A stretch of DNA of 64,000 nucleotides from Mangrovibacillus cuniculi (GCF_015482585.1 NZ_CP049742.1:1446501-1510500), one strand, 5' to 3'; shown: positions 17,590 through 28,005, counted from the first letter of the stretch. Translations and numbers: made by a program. The notes: generated by a model not told the origin, from the sequence alone.

Positions 17590-18300
17590 TAGCGTTATTG
17601 CTCTTTCTGGGTAGTCTGTAAAAATTGCTTCTACTCCCCAAATTAGCGCTTGTTTTATTCTCTTTTTTGCATTCACCGTATAACATCTGATAGCAATATT
17701 GTTTTCTGCAAATTTTTGCACAGTGAAAGTGTCTAGCGTTCGATAAGCAGGATGAACACTTGATAATCCCATCATTCTGACATAATCCCATGGTTGAAAC
17801 AAAGGCTCTCCATAAAGAGGTGAGTACTCCAATTGTGGTGCAAACTGTTTCATATGCATAAGTGAGCGATGATGAAAAGAAGAAATAATGACTCTGTCGC
17901 TTAATCCAAACTCTTGAATTAACTCAAAAACCTTTCTATCTAGTCCAAAATATTCAACCACACTATTTTTCAATTCAATATTGCACACAAGACGATTAGT
18001 AGTTAAAAATTGAAAGACTTCTCTAAGAGTTGGAATAGGGGTAAATCTATTTCCTACGTTAAATGTGTAACTAGCCTGAAAAGATTGTAGTTCTTGTAAA
18101 GTAAAATTTCTCACTTCCCCACTACCATTTGTGGTGCGATCAATTGTTTCATCGTGGATCACAACCACTTCACCGTCTGCAGAAAGCTGCACATCTAATT
18201 CTATCCCATCAGCACCAACTTCTAGTGCTTTTTCAAATGCCAACATGGTATTTTCCGGGTAAGTTCCTGCTGCACCTCGATGCGCGAAAATTAACGTCAT
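17572..18300 (-). CDS. yqiK: Glycerophosphodiester phosphodiesterase (YqiK/UgpQ type)
   Basis: This 242-residue TIM-barrel enzyme hydrolyses glycerophosphodiesters to glycerol-3-phosphate and an alcohol. The catalytic pattern is complete: AHRGAAGTYPENT with His and Arg near residues 7-8, GADGIELDVQLSADGE for metal binding, and VIHDETIDRTTNGSG. No signal peptide is seen, so it is probably cytoplasmic. The last codons form one arm of the bidirectional terminator. Position between yqzF and the spo0A region agrees with B. subtilis yqiK. Confidence 0.9.
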   Translation of the reverse strand: MTLIFAHRGAAGTYPENTMLAFEKALEVGADGIELDVQLSADGEVVVIHDETIDRTTNGSGEVRNFTLQELQSFQASYTFNVGNRFTPIPTLREVFQFLTTNRLVCNIELKNSVVEYFGLDRKVFELIQEFGLSDRVIISSFHHRSLMHMKQFAPQLEYSPLYGEPLFQPWDYVRMMGLSSVHPAYRTLDTFTVQKFAENNIAIRCYTVNAKKRIKQALIWGVEAIFTDYPERAITLKKEVD

Positions 18301-18311
18301 ATGTGATCCTC

Positions 18312-19892
18312 CTATTCAAAACGCAGCTGTCGGTCTAACAAGTAGTAGGTGCCCTTAGTTAAGGTTCTGATATATTTTTGTTGTGGTCCAATTTCAATCA
18401 ATGTTTGAGGAAAAATACCCGCTTTCGCAGAAACTTCCCCCTCTCCTTTAATGGACAACATATTCATATGATGCTTCCTCTTATCATCTACTCGTGTCAA
18501 CTTTTGCTGTAAGTCTTTTAACTCTTGCCTTTTCTTCTTTTGAGATACTTTTTCTCCCTCCGTTAACTTGCTTGTATCTGTAGGAAAGCTTTGTACCTCC
18601 TTCTTTACCTGCTCTAACTCAATTAATAATTCTCTATACTCTAATAATACAACTTTAAGTGCTTCCTCTTCCATTTTCCTTTGAAAACCTTTTACATGTA
18701 CGGAGGTTTTTCTCTCTAATTTATTTCCTATTGAACTGGCACATACCTTCCCAACAGCAACAATTTTCCCACCAATAATAGAACCTTTTCGTTCATCAGC
18801 CAAAACATTAGTTGCATTCAAATCGCATCCAATGGCATAGTTCCCAATAAAGATATCTCCTTTGGCATGAAGTTGACACTCATTTGCATGTTTTAAATAA
18901 ATATGTCTACCGGATTCTACGATTGTACCTGATTTACCAAAAATGCCTCCTTTAATAAAGATATCTCCTTTAGCAGTAATAATTGATTTCGCATTACTTA
19001 CACCTAAATCACTTAAAATCGATAAGTCTTTGGTTGCTTTGATAGCATAACCCGACATAACTGTACCTTTAACCGTTACAGTTCCATCAAATTCAATGTT
19101 TCCAGTTTCAATTCCAACATCACCATCTATAAGTAAATGTTTACCAATAGAAAGACGACCGTTTTTTCTTTCCAAGATCCCATCTTGAAGTGCTCTTAAC
19201 ACCCATTTACCCTCTTCACTAACAACATGAACAGTTTCTGGATCATATAGAAGAGGTTTATCTTCACCACTTAATGCAAGTAATACATCTCCAAATATTG
19301 TATTTCCATTTTTTCCTGGAGTAGATGGTGTCTTCTCTCCCAACCAATCCCCTTTAAAGACTTCTTCTACAAAATGTAGATCATAATAGTCCGCATTCCC
19401 ATCGTCCTTTATCATAGGAGTACGAGCTGGAAGAGGCTTGTATTCTATCTTTGCGTCTTCTCCATTTATAGGTGCTACTCCTTCTGCTAACAACAACCCA
19501 TCCGGTTGCTTTTTAAGTTCTTTAAAATTTGGGGATGAAATTCCTGTTCTTATGTTGTATTCTTCTATCATATAATTTATCTTACTTTGTATTTCTGATT
19601 CTCGTTTTATCCATTCTTCTTCCGGTACATTCACTGTTAAAAACGCTTTCATTTTATCAGATGTTATCATTATATCTACCAACGACTTCCATTCACCAAT
19701 TAATGTAAATTCTTCAGAAGGTTTCTCTAGCGCTTTTTTTAACGCTAAAAAATTAGTAAGCGAAATCCTTGGGTGGTCTTTTAGCGAATGATTTAGTTGA
19801 AGTAGCGGAAAACCACTCTGTTTCACTAAAATGTATACATTAATTTCATCTGTTAAAAGTTGAAAGTAATCATTTTCCATTAATACATCCAT
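18312..19892 (-). CDS. FapA family protein (DUF342)
   Basis: This roughly 526-residue protein matches the FapA/DUF342 pattern. An N-terminal region of about 170 residues contains the conserved APINGEDAKIEYK segment. A long beta-helix of glycine-rich repeats follows (GDVGIETGNIEFDGTVTVKG, TAKGDIFIKGGIFGKSG), and a coiled-coil-like region lies near residues 415-480 (LLEYRELLIELEQVKKEV). The biochemical role is uncertain. The ATG at 19892 is chosen over an upstream TTG. It lies 11 bp before yqiK and may be co-transcribed with it. Confidence 0.8.
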   Translation of the reverse strand: MDVLMENDYFQLLTDEINVYILVKQSGFPLLQLNHSLKDHPRISLTNFLALKKALEKPSEEFTLIGEWKSLVDIMITSDKMKAFLTVNVPEEEWIKRESEIQSKINYMIEEYNIRTGISSPNFKELKKQPDGLLLAEGVAPINGEDAKIEYKPLPARTPMIKDDGNADYYDLHFVEEVFKGDWLGEKTPSTPGKNGNTIFGDVLLALSGEDKPLLYDPETVHVVSEEGKWVLRALQDGILERKNGRLSIGKHLLIDGDVGIETGNIEFDGTVTVKGTVMSGYAIKATKDLSILSDLGVSNAKSIITAKGDIFIKGGIFGKSGTIVESGRHIYLKHANECQLHAKGDIFIGNYAIGCDLNATNVLADERKGSIIGGKIVAVGKVCASSIGNKLERKTSVHVKGFQRKMEEEALKVVLLEYRELLIELEQVKKEVQSFPTDTSKLTEGEKVSQKKKRQELKDLQQKLTRVDDKRKHHMNMLSIKGEGEVSAKAGIFPQTLIEIGPQQKYIRTLTKGTYYLLDRQLRFE

Positions 19893-20084
19893 CTTCTCAC
19901 GTCCCACCAACTAAAATGTAAGTAATTGCTTTTCTACCTACTACAAATATACATGAATTTTCGCAGTTTCAAACGTTTCTCTTATTACTTATATCGTCAA
20001 AAACCCTTCCTATTCCAGCAAAAGTTGAGTTAACGATTCCATAACATGATATACTGAAAAAAAGTTAATATTTGGAGGTTTTTT

Positions 20085-20285
20085 ATGAGTAGTTATTCGA
20101 AAAATGCTTTTGATGTTACCATCGAACTATTAAAATTAGCAAATCAGCACGGTGCAGTTGATCAACACAATATTGAGGAATTATTTCTTAGATATTATGC
20201 TACGGTGACAGTTGCAGAAGGACTAAGCTTCGAAGACATCGAACACTATGCAATACCTGAATTACGCAACAAAGGAAATTACTAA
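20085..20285 (+). CDS. Small protein of unknown function, 66 aa
   Basis: I do not recognise this family. The ORF has a strong ribosome binding site (TTGGAGGTTTTTT before the ATG), a TTGAGT/TATACT promoter-like pair with a rather long 19-bp spacer (20025-20055), and its own terminator, so it is very probably real. The protein is soluble, acidic and apparently helical (KNAFDVTIELLKLANQHGA, LSFEDIEHYAIPEL). It is the only plus-strand gene between yqzF and yqhQ and sits convergent to spo0A. Confidence 0.7.
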   Translation: MSSYSKNAFDVTIELLKLANQHGAVDQHNIEELFLRYYATVTVAEGLSFEDIEHYAIPELRNKGNY

Positions 20286-20295
20286 TTCTTCACAT

Positions 20296-20332
20296 AAAAA
20301 AGTTACCACTATTTTGTAGCGGTAACTTTTTT
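20296..20332. terminator. Terminator shared by the 66-aa gene and spo0A
   Basis: AAAAAGTTACC (20297-20307) pairs with GGTAACTTTTT (20321-20331), flanked by A and T runs on both sides. It can therefore end the plus-strand small gene and the minus-strand spo0A. Confidence 0.8.
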
Positions 20333-20351
20333 TCTACTTATCTTCCGTCTT

Positions 20352-21152
20352 TCAAGAAGCTTTGTGTTCCAGACGTAATTTATCCGCCACCATTGCGATA
20401 AATTCTGAATTTGTTGGTTTTGCTTTTGTCATGGAAACTGTGTAGCCAAACAAGGAGGAAATACTGTCAATATTACCACGGCTCCATGCGACTTCAATAG
20501 CATGACGAATTGCTCTTTCTACACGGCTAGCTGTCGTGTTATATTTTTTTGCTATGTCTGGATATAACACTTTTGTAATAGATCCTAAAAGTTCAATATC
20601 ATTATATACCATAGAAATCGCTTCTCTTAAATAAAGGTAACCTTTGATATGGGCAGGTACGCCAATCTCATGAATAATGCTAGTTATACTTGAATCAAGA
20701 TTTCTCGGCTTTGATTCTGACTGGATAAAGGAAGATTGAAGTCTTGATGATGATGGCTTTTTCGTCTGAGTAGAAACATTCCCACCAATAGTTCGAATGT
20801 GACTCGCTAAATTCTCCATATCGAAAGGTTTCAGTATAAAATAAGAAGCTCCTAAATCAACTGCTTTTTTCGTTACATCTTCTTGACCAAAAGCTGTTAA
20901 CATAATAACATAAGGCATTTTGCTATTTTCTCTTTCCCGAAGCCTTTGAAGCACTGCTAAGCCATCTAAATGAGGCATAATAATATCTAGAACAAGTACG
21001 TCAGGTTGTAATTCATCTAGAAGGTTCATACACTCTTGCCCATTAAAAGCCGTACCGATCACTTCCATATCTGGCTGAGATGATATAAACTCTTCCAATA
21101 AAGACACTAATTCGCGGTTATCATCCACGATACATACACTAATTTTTTTCAC
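20352..21152 (-). CDS. spo0A: Sporulation master regulator Spo0A
   Basis: This 266-residue phosphorelay response regulator has an N-terminal receiver domain with acidic residues DD at 10-11 and the phosphorylation site Asp56 ([13 protein letters not shown]). The C-terminal DNA-binding domain contains [18 protein letters not shown]. The start is taken as GTG at 21152, 9 nt after AGGAGG, giving [16 protein letters not shown]. subtilis spo0A also starts with GTG. Three Spo0A-box-like sites lie upstream, consistent with autoregulation. It lies downstream of spoIVB, as in all Bacillus. Confidence 0.97.
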   Translation of the reverse strand: MKKISVCIVDDNRELVSLLEEFISSQPDMEVIGTAFNGQECMNLLDELQPDVLVLDIIMPHLDGLAVLQRLRERENSKMPYVIMLTAFGQEDVTKKAVDLGASYFILKPFDMENLASHIRTIGGNVSTQTKKPSSSRLQSSFIQSESKPRNLDSSITSIIHEIGVPAHIKGYLYLREAISMVYNDIELLGSITKVLYPDIAKKYNTTASRVERAIRHAIEVAWSRGNIDSISSLFGYTVSMTKAKPTNSEFIAMVADKLRLEHKAS

Positions 21153-21218
21153 AACCAATTTCCTCCTCAGATACACGTCCGTCTAAATTTTGACTTACTT
21201 TTTATTCTAAAGAACAAA

Positions 21219-21345
21219 TTCGACAATGCAAGATAAATTCCTCTTTTATTTTAAAAAATCTTATCATTTCTTATCATTTCTTTTGTTTTCTCGATTATTC
21301 TCTTGTTTTCGACTTGGTTCGATAGGGATTTGCGCGATTGTCGAA
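21219..21345 (-). promoter_or_regulatory. spo0A upstream region with Spo0A-box-like sites
   Basis: The 377-bp spoIVB-spo0A gap holds TTCGACA at 21219-21225, TTCGACT at 21308-21314 and TGTCGAA at 21339-21345. Two match the 0A box TGTCGAA exactly and one matches at six of seven positions. Downstream of the first site the minus strand has TTAGAATAAA, which resembles a sigma-H -10 element. Feedback control by Spo0A~P is inferred. No gene was seen in the gap. Confidence 0.55.
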
Positions 21346-21499
21346 AAATCATTAATATTTACTAATATTAACATTAATGAAGTTGTATGTATAGAATTAG
21401 ACTAATGGATTGATTTCCATTGCCTTACTAAAACGGTTATTGGTTTGTAAGAGACTTAATTAAGGTGCCCTTCTTGCATTATAACCGTTCACATAACAA

Positions 21500-21523
21500 A
21501 AACTGAGAGGAGTACTCTCAGTT
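21500..21523 (-). terminator. Terminator of spoIVB
   Basis: AACTGAGAG (21501-21509) pairs with CTCTCAGTT (21515-21523) around the loop GAGTA, followed on the minus strand by TTTTTGTTATG. It lies 7 bp after the spoIVB stop. Confidence 0.8.
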
Positions 21524-21529
21524 CAGCAG

Positions 21530-22798
21530 TTAATCAGCATATATATTGATTCCAGCTTCATGTAGCATCCATTCAATATGAACACCATAACCTGAAGTTG
21601 GATCATTTACAAATACATGTGTTACCGCACCCACTACTTTATTATCTTGAATAATGGGGCTACCACTCATCCCTTGAACGATTCCACCTGTAGCTTCTAA
21701 AAGTTTTGGATCCGTAATCTTAATGACCATACCTTTTGTTGCAGGAAACTTTTGCGGAATAGTACTTACTATTTCAATTTCGTACTCCTCCACTTTATCC
21801 CCCTCAACTACAGTATAGATCTTCGCAGGTCCTTCTTTTACTTGATGAGATAAAGCAATCGGTAATGCTTTATCATTAATCCCATTGCTCAGCTGTTCGT
21901 GAAGTTCCCCAAAGATTCCATATGGGCTATTTCGAAAAATATTCCCAACGACATGACGTTCATCTTTAAATCGTGCGAGCTTTTCTCCTGGGTTACCATT
22001 TAACCCTTTTTCAATACTTGTCACGGTTGAACGTACTACTTCTCCATCACGTACCACTATTGGCTTTTTTGTATCCATATCTGAAATAACATGACCTAGT
22101 GCACCATATTTGTGGCTAGTAGGTTCATAAAAAGTCAACGTACCAATTCCTGCTGCAGAATCTCTGATATACAATCCAAGTTTATAATTATTGTCGTTTT
22201 GATCTTGCAGTGGTGTTAAAGAGGTAGTAAATGTCTTTTGATCTCGCTGTACAGTAAGTTCCATAGAACCATTTTCTGTACCTGCTTTTTGAACAAAGCT
22301 ACCTACATCAGCCATTGAGGTAATCGTTTGGCCATTTATTTTCGTTATCATATCACCTATCTGTATACCAGCAATTTCTCCAGGAGATTGTTTACCTTCT
22401 ACTGTAGGTATTAAGTGATGACCAACGACCAATACTCCTAATGTGTTTAACTTAACACCGATGGATTGTCCACCAGGAATGACCTTAAAATCTTTTAGTA
22501 CTTGCACGTCTACTTTCTTAACAGGAAATCCTGCAAAGTCTAACACTAAATCTTCTGTTCCAACTGATTCACCAGCAATGGCAATAGAGGATGGTTGTTG
22601 TAGTACCGATAAGTGATTACCACCGCTACCTGTTGCGGATACAGGTAACGCGTCCACTAATTGATGGGTTTGCCCCTCAAAAATCGTTACATTCGTAGGA
22701 ATGGATAAATAGGATTGGAATGGTTTTGAGAAACCAATTGCAAGTAGGGAAACAAGGAGGATGATTCCGATCGTTTTTCTAAGATCCTTTTTTCTCAT
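21530..22798 (-). CDS. spoIVB: SpoIVB sporulation serine peptidase
   Basis: This 422-residue forespore-secreted signalling protease (family S55) triggers pro-sigma-K processing in the mother cell by cleaving SpoIVFA. It has an N-terminal membrane anchor (about residues 10-25), a PDZ domain ([20 protein letters not shown]) and a C-terminal peptidase domain. The catalytic His is in GALGHVISD and the Ser in [11 protein letters not shown]. The ATG at 22798 is preceded by GAGGAGA at good spacing; the upstream GTG overlaps that site. Gene order recN-spoIVB-spo0A is standard. Confidence 0.95.
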   Translation of the reverse strand: MRKKDLRKTIGIILLVSLLAIGFSKPFQSYLSIPTNVTIFEGQTHQLVDALPVSATGSGGNHLSVLQQPSSIAIAGESVGTEDLVLDFAGFPVKKVDVQVLKDFKVIPGGQSIGVKLNTLGVLVVGHHLIPTVEGKQSPGEIAGIQIGDMITKINGQTITSMADVGSFVQKAGTENGSMELTVQRDQKTFTTSLTPLQDQNDNNYKLGLYIRDSAAGIGTLTFYEPTSHKYGALGHVISDMDTKKPIVVRDGEVVRSTVTSIEKGLNGNPGEKLARFKDERHVVGNIFRNSPYGIFGELHEQLSNGINDKALPIALSHQVKEGPAKIYTVVEGDKVEEYEIEIVSTIPQKFPATKGMVIKITDPKLLEATGGIVQGMSGSPIIQDNKVVGAVTHVFVNDPTSGYGVHIEWMLHEAGINIYAD

Positions 22799-22937
22799 AA
22801 ACACTCTCCTCGCTTCAGACCTTATTAGCTAACTGGCTACATGTTTAATTTGACCTTTAACAGCCTAAATTATAAGTACGATTAAACATTTCCAATTAAA
22901 AATAAGTTCCATCGCATTTCGCAACAGAACTATATTT

Positions 22938-24638
22938 TTATACTTTATTTGGTTGTTTTTTTACTGTTTTCGCAAGTGTAACAAGTTCTTTCGCATGCTT
23001 TCTTGTTAATTCTGTCACTTCTATACCAGAAATCATACGACCTATTTCATCAATTTTATCCGTTTCTGATAACGGAAGAACTGAAGAGAATGTCCGGCCA
23101 TTCTCGGTACGTTTGGAAATAAATAAGTGTGTATCTGCTAATGCAGCAACTTGTGGTAAATGGGATATACATAACACTTGCGAGTGAACAGCTACCTGAT
23201 AAATTTTTTCCGCAATAGATTGAGCAACTCTTCCTGAAACGCCAGTATCTACTTCATCAAAAATAATGGAAGTAACACCTTGGTGACGAGAGAAGATGGT
23301 TTTTAATGCAAGCATGATTCTAGATAACTCTCCACCTGAGGCAATTTTAGCTAGTGGCTTTAAAGGCTCTCCCTGGTTAGTGGAGATCAAAAAGGTTACT
23401 TCATCTATACCAGAAGACGTGTACGCACCTTCATTGGTTGCGATATTTACATGAAAACGAGCTTTTTCCATGTACAATTGTTGTAACTGATCATGGATTT
23501 GCTCTGTTAACGTTACAGCAGCTGCTGTACGTTCTTCCGATAATGCTTTTGCTTCAATTTTTAAATCTTCTTCTATGGAGCTAAGTTGTTTTTCTAGATC
23601 ATTCACCGTACCTTCTCGATTTAGCAATTCATCTAGTTCAACAGACTTTTCCTCCCCATATTGAATCACTTCCGCTATTGTTGATCCATATTTTCGTTTT
23701 AGTTGATTCAATTCATTTAATCTGTGTTCTATTTCATTTAACCGTTCGGGTTGAAACTCTAATCCATCTAACATGTTTCGAATAGTAGAGGCTGCATCTT
23801 CCAATGCATAGTAACTGTTCTGAACATTCTCAGACACAGACTCCATTTCGGAGTCTAAGCTAGCTGCAAACTCTACTTCACGGGATGCGATAGAGATCCA
23901 ATCGAGTCCTTTTTGTTCACCTTTTAGCATTTCATAACTATTTTGTAATGATTCATATAGTTTCTCGAAATTAGACAACCTTTTTCGTTCCTCTTGTAAC
24001 TCTTCATCTTCCCCAGTCTTTAGTGCTGCTTGTTGAATCTCATTCACTTGGAAAGAAAGTAAATCAATACGGTGTGCAATTTGTTGTTCGTTTGAGGAAA
24101 TCTCATCTAACCTTTTTTTCACCTGTTTATAAGAACGGTATAATTCTTGGTATTGCGTCATTGTCATTTCTAACGAATCTTTAGCAAAATGATCTAACAA
24201 AGAAATATGTTGATGTTCCTGTAATAAACTCTGTGTTTCATGTTGACCATGTATGTCCATTAACGTTGCGCCAACTTCTCTCAAAGTGGCTATCGTCACA
24301 AGCTTCCCGTTGACTCTACATACACTTTTTCCATTTTTATAAATGTCACGTCTAAAGACGATCATGCCATCTTCAATGGTTAAACCGAACTCTTGTGCCT
24401 TTTCATATACTGGGTGATTTGATCTATCAACGAAGAACAAACCTTCTAATTCCGCTTTATCTTCTCCGTGACGAATAAAATCAGTAGAACCTCTTCCACC
24501 TACCAAAAGATGAACAGCATCAATAATGATTGATTTCCCGGCACCTGTTTCACCTGTTAAGACTGTTAGACCCTCTTGGAAAGGTACGGAGAGTTCCGTA
24601 ATAATTGCAAAGTTTTTAATTGTTAATTCTGTTAACAC
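22938..24638 (-). CDS. recN: DNA repair protein RecN
   Basis: This 566-residue SMC-like ATPase acts early at double-strand breaks. It has the N-terminal Walker A (LTGETGAGKSIIIDAVHLL), a long central coiled coil (about 150-380), the ABC signature LAKIASGGELSRIMLALK and Walker B SIIFDEVDTGVSG. Length is normal for the family. It starts 18 bp after argR, so the two are probably co-transcribed. Confidence 0.96.
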   Translation of the reverse strand: MLTELTIKNFAIITELSVPFQEGLTVLTGETGAGKSIIIDAVHLLVGGRGSTDFIRHGEDKAELEGLFFVDRSNHPVYEKAQEFGLTIEDGMIVFRRDIYKNGKSVCRVNGKLVTIATLREVGATLMDIHGQHETQSLLQEHQHISLLDHFAKDSLEMTMTQYQELYRSYKQVKKRLDEISSNEQQIAHRIDLLSFQVNEIQQAALKTGEDEELQEERKRLSNFEKLYESLQNSYEMLKGEQKGLDWISIASREVEFAASLDSEMESVSENVQNSYYALEDAASTIRNMLDGLEFQPERLNEIEHRLNELNQLKRKYGSTIAEVIQYGEEKSVELDELLNREGTVNDLEKQLSSIEEDLKIEAKALSEERTAAAVTLTEQIHDQLQQLYMEKARFHVNIATNEGAYTSSGIDEVTFLISTNQGEPLKPLAKIASGGELSRIMLALKTIFSRHQGVTSIIFDEVDTGVSGRVAQSIAEKIYQVAVHSQVLCISHLPQVAALADTHLFISKRTENGRTFSSVLPLSETDKIDEIGRMISGIEVTELTRKHAKELVTLAKTVKKQPNKV

Positions 24639-24656
24639 ACTAACACCTCTTAGTAA

Positions 24657-25109
24657 TTAAAGTAGATCAAGAAGACGTGATGTAATTGTTTTCGTATCCT
24701 CTGGTGTTCGACAGATAATTAAACAAGTGTCATCTCCACAAATCGTACCAAGAATTTCATTCCATTCTAGATGATCAATTAATGCCCCAACAGCATTTGC
24801 GTTACCTGGTAAGGTTTTTAACACTAGCATATGTCCAGCTGCATCAACTTTAACGAATGCATCTATTAGTGTTCGCTTTAATTTCTGTAAAGGATTAAAC
24901 CGTTGATCTGCTGGTAAGCTGTATTTGTATTTGCCATCTACAAGTGGCACTTTTACTAAGTGCAATTCTTTTATGTCACGTGAAACTGTAGCTTGTGTAA
25001 TTTGAAATCCTTGTGCTTTCAGAGAATCTACTAGCTCGTCCTGTGTTTCAATGTCGTTTTGAGAAATAATTTCTCGAATTTTTATATGGCGTTGTCCTTT
25101 ATTAATCAT
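24657..25109 (-). CDS. argR: Arginine repressor ArgR/AhrC
   Basis: This 150-residue regulator represses arginine biosynthesis and activates catabolism when bound to arginine as a hexamer. The N-terminal winged helix contains [20 protein letters not shown] and [19 protein letters not shown]. The C-terminal oligomerisation and arginine-binding domain contains [17 protein letters not shown] and [15 protein letters not shown]. The ATG at 25109 is chosen because GGAG lies about 7 nt upstream; a TTG four codons earlier is less likely. The ARG-box-like repeats before artP are a plausible target. Confidence 0.95.
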   Translation of the reverse strand: MINKGQRHIKIREIISQNDIETQDELVDSLKAQGFQITQATVSRDIKELHLVKVPLVDGKYKYSLPADQRFNPLQKLKRTLIDAFVKVDAAGHMLVLKTLPGNANAVGALIDHLEWNEILGTICGDDTCLIICRTPEDTKTITSRLLDLL

Positions 25110-25254
25110 AGACGTCTCCAATCGGATATGTATATTTATACTGAAGTATACAGTTATAGTACACTATTTCCTAATATAAGTATAGAGATACCCTTCTTCT
25201 CCATTTGATTTAGTAGTGATGGATGCATGTTTTAACATGGCAATGTACAACACA

Positions 25255-25288
25255 AAAAATCAGACACATCATGGCGTGTCTGATTTTT
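25255..25288 (-). terminator. Terminator after the TlyA-type gene
   Basis: AAAATCAGACAC pairs with GTGTCTGATTTT around an 8-nt loop, with T-runs at both ends. The stop codon of the upstream gene (25269-25271) is inside the loop region, so the terminator begins within the coding sequence. Confidence 0.8.
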
Positions 25289-26111
25289 GTTTTAATACTT
25301 CATGGGCTTCTTCCACTACAGTGCGAAAACTTTGTTGTAGGTGATTAACACCTGTGTGCCCTTCAAGACCTTTCCAAGAAAGGTGTGCTAAGAACTCAAT
25401 GTTACCGTCTCCACCTGTAATAGGTGAGTACGAAAGATTTATTAAATCAAACCCTTCCTTAAGGGAAAAAGAGATAATTCTGTCCAGTACTTCTTCATGC
25501 ACTTTAGGATCACGCACAATTCCTTTTTTTCCTACCTGTTCTCTACCCGCTTCAAATTGAGGTTTAATCAACATTAACACGTCACTATCTTGAACTAAAA
25601 TAGTTCTCAAAACAGGAAGAATTAATCGAAGGGAAATAAATGAAACATCGATAGAAGCTAGGGATGGTAAACCTTGATCAAAGTCCGCTGGAGTAACGTA
25701 GCGAAAATTCGTTCTTTCCATTACTTTTACTCTTTCATCTTGACGAAGCTTCCAGGCAAGTTGGTTGTACCCAACGTCTAAAGCATAGGAAAAAGCTGCT
25801 CCATTCTGTAAAGCGCAATCCGTAAAACCACCTGTGGACGCACCAATGTCAACCATAACCTTATCCTGTACATTCACATGAAATTCTTTTATAGCTTTTT
25901 CTAACTTATACCCTCCACGGCTTACATAAGGCATTACGTTTCCTTTTACACGCAATGGAGAGTCCTCTTCAATTTTTTCACCAGGTTTATCTAATCTTGT
26001 CTCATTACTGAAAACTAAACCAGCCATAATGGCTCTTTTAGCTTTTTCTCTAGTTTCTACTAGTCCTTTTTCAACCAGTAGTATATCAACACGTTGTTTT
26101 TTTGCTTTCAT
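25269..26111 (-). CDS. yqxC: TlyA-family rRNA 2'-O-methyltransferase / hemolysin-like protein (YqxC)
   Basis: This 280-residue protein has an N-terminal S4 RNA-binding domain (RVDILLVEKGLVETREKAKR) and a C-terminal FtsJ/RrmJ-like methyltransferase domain with the AdoMet motif VMVDIGASTGGFTDCALQ. The family includes mycobacterial TlyA, which methylates 16S and 23S rRNA, so a cytoplasmic rRNA substrate is likely; the hemolysin label is historical. It lies between dxs and argR, as in B. subtilis. Confidence 0.9.
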   Translation of the reverse strand: MKAKKQRVDILLVEKGLVETREKAKRAIMAGLVFSNETRLDKPGEKIEEDSPLRVKGNVMPYVSRGGYKLEKAIKEFHVNVQDKVMVDIGASTGGFTDCALQNGAAFSYALDVGYNQLAWKLRQDERVKVMERTNFRYVTPADFDQGLPSLASIDVSFISLRLILPVLRTILVQDSDVLMLIKPQFEAGREQVGKKGIVRDPKVHEEVLDRIISFSLKEGFDLINLSYSPITGGDGNIEFLAHLSWKGLEGHTGVNHLQQSFRTVVEEAHEVLKQKSDTP

Positions 26112-26125
26112 TTGTATGTCCTTTA

Positions 26126-28005
26126 TTAATTACTTGATATTAATTTTAGTAATCGAGTTTCCGCTTCATTTGTTGTTAAGTGAATTTCCTCTAGAAGTTG
26201 ATCCACACTTCCATGCTCAATGAAGTAATCAGGAATACCCATTCGATCAACTATCGCACCGAAGAAGCCTAACTCTTGAGCCTTCTCCATTACTCCAGAG
26301 CCAAATCCACCTTGTAGAACTGCTTCTTCAATAGTTAGAATTGGCATCTTGGAATCAAATAATTCTTTTAGCATATTTTCATCCATTGGTTTAATAAAAC
26401 GTGCATTGATTACTTTTATAGAGAAGCCTTTACTTTCTAGTCTGTCTGCTGCTTCTAGAGCCATAGGAATGGTAGTTCCAAAAGTTAAGATAGCTGCATG
26501 AGATCCTTCTCTTAACACTTCCCAAGTCCCAATTGGAATCTCTTCTAAGTCATCATCCATTGGAATACCATAGCCGTTTCCACGTGGGAACCTCATCGCA
26601 ATTGGGCCATCATCATAAGATAAAGCTGTTTTCACCATATGTTGACCTTCATTTTCGTCTTTCGGCATCATTAAAACCATATTCGGAATATGACGTAAGA
26701 AAGAAATGTCAAAAACACCTTGGTGTGTTTCACCGTCAGCTCCAACTAAACCAGAACGATCTATTCCTATAAAAACATTTAAATTCTGTCTACAAATATC
26801 GTGAACCACTTGATCATAGGCCCTTTGTAGGAAAGTAGAGTATATTGCTAAGAAGGGTTTCATACCTTGCGTCGCTAGTCCAGCAGCTAGTGTAGCTGCA
26901 TGCTGTTCCGCAATACCAACGTCATACATACGATCTGGTAACTCTTTTGCGAATTTTTCCAACTTTGACCCAACAGGCATTGCTGGTGTAATAGCAACAA
27001 CTCGTGAATCTTCTTTAGCAATTCTAAGAGCCGTGTCACTTACTAGTTGACTCCAACCAGGACCTTTTGCCTTCGACTTAACTAAATCACCTGTTTCAAT
27101 TTTGTATGGACCGGTACCATGCCAAGTTCCTACAGTATCGCTCTCGGCTGGGTGATACCCTTTTCCTTTTTTCGTAATGACGTGAATTAAAACAGGGCCA
27201 TCCATTTTTTTTGCATATTGGAGCTGCTCAAATAATTGGTCATACGAGTGCCCATCGACAGGACCTAAATACGTGAATCCTAGATCTTCAAAGAACATTC
27301 CAGATACAAGGAAATACTTCATACTATCTTTTAACCGCTCCGCAGTAGAAGCTAATTTCCCTCCAACCGCAGGAACCTTCTTAATAAGATACTCTAATTC
27401 ATCCTTTACCCATTGGTACTTTCCAGCTGAACGAAGTCTGCCTAGGACATTATGCAAAGCACCTACATTTGGCGCAATGGACATTTCATTATCATTTAAG
27501 ATAACAATCATGTTTTTTGTTCATGACCAATATGATTTAACGCTTCAAGTGCCATTCCACCTGTTAATGCTCCATCACCTATAATAGGAATTATATATGA
27601 GTCCTCTTCTTTTAAATCACGAGCAATTGCCATACCCATTGCTCCTGATAAAGAAGTAGAGCTATGTCCAGTTTCCCAAACATCATGGTCACTTTCTACC
27701 ATTTTAGGGAAACCACAAAGTCCCTTATATTGTTTAAGGGTATCAAACTGATCCGCTCTGCCAGTTAAAATTTTATGCACATAGGATTGATGCCCAACAT
27801 CCCACAAAAATTTATCTTTTGGACTGTTAAATACCTTATGAAGTGCAATAGTAAGTTCGACAACTCCTAAATTAGGTCCAATATGACCACCATGAACAGA
27901 ACACTTTTCAATTAAAAAGTTTCTAATTTCTTCACTTAATTTTTCTAACTCGTCTATCCCCAAATCTTTCAAAAAGCTGGGGTCTTTAATATTTTCAAGA
28001 TCCAT
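26126..28005 (-). CDS. dxs: 1-deoxy-D-xylulose-5-phosphate synthase, frameshifted as sequenced
   Basis: The first enzyme of the MEP isoprenoid pathway is present in two reading frames. Residues 1-165 (28005-27508) contain [15 protein letters not shown] and the thiamine diphosphate motif [18 protein letters not shown], then stop. The rest (27511-26126) resumes at [17 protein letters not shown], normally continuous with it. The break is at a run of six A (27513-27518 on the minus strand). A seventh A would give [12 protein letters not shown] and an intact protein of 626 residues, the normal length. A sequencing or recent indel is most likely; the ATGA overlap would also permit a split translation. 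It belongs to the ispA-xseB-xseA cluster. Confidence 0.9.

Noticed and set aside
27508-27518. Programmed frameshifting in dxs as the primary explanation
   Set aside because: Two other genes in the window show the same homopolymer loss, including one in a G-run, so sequencing or assembly error is the simpler reading; it is kept only as an alternative.
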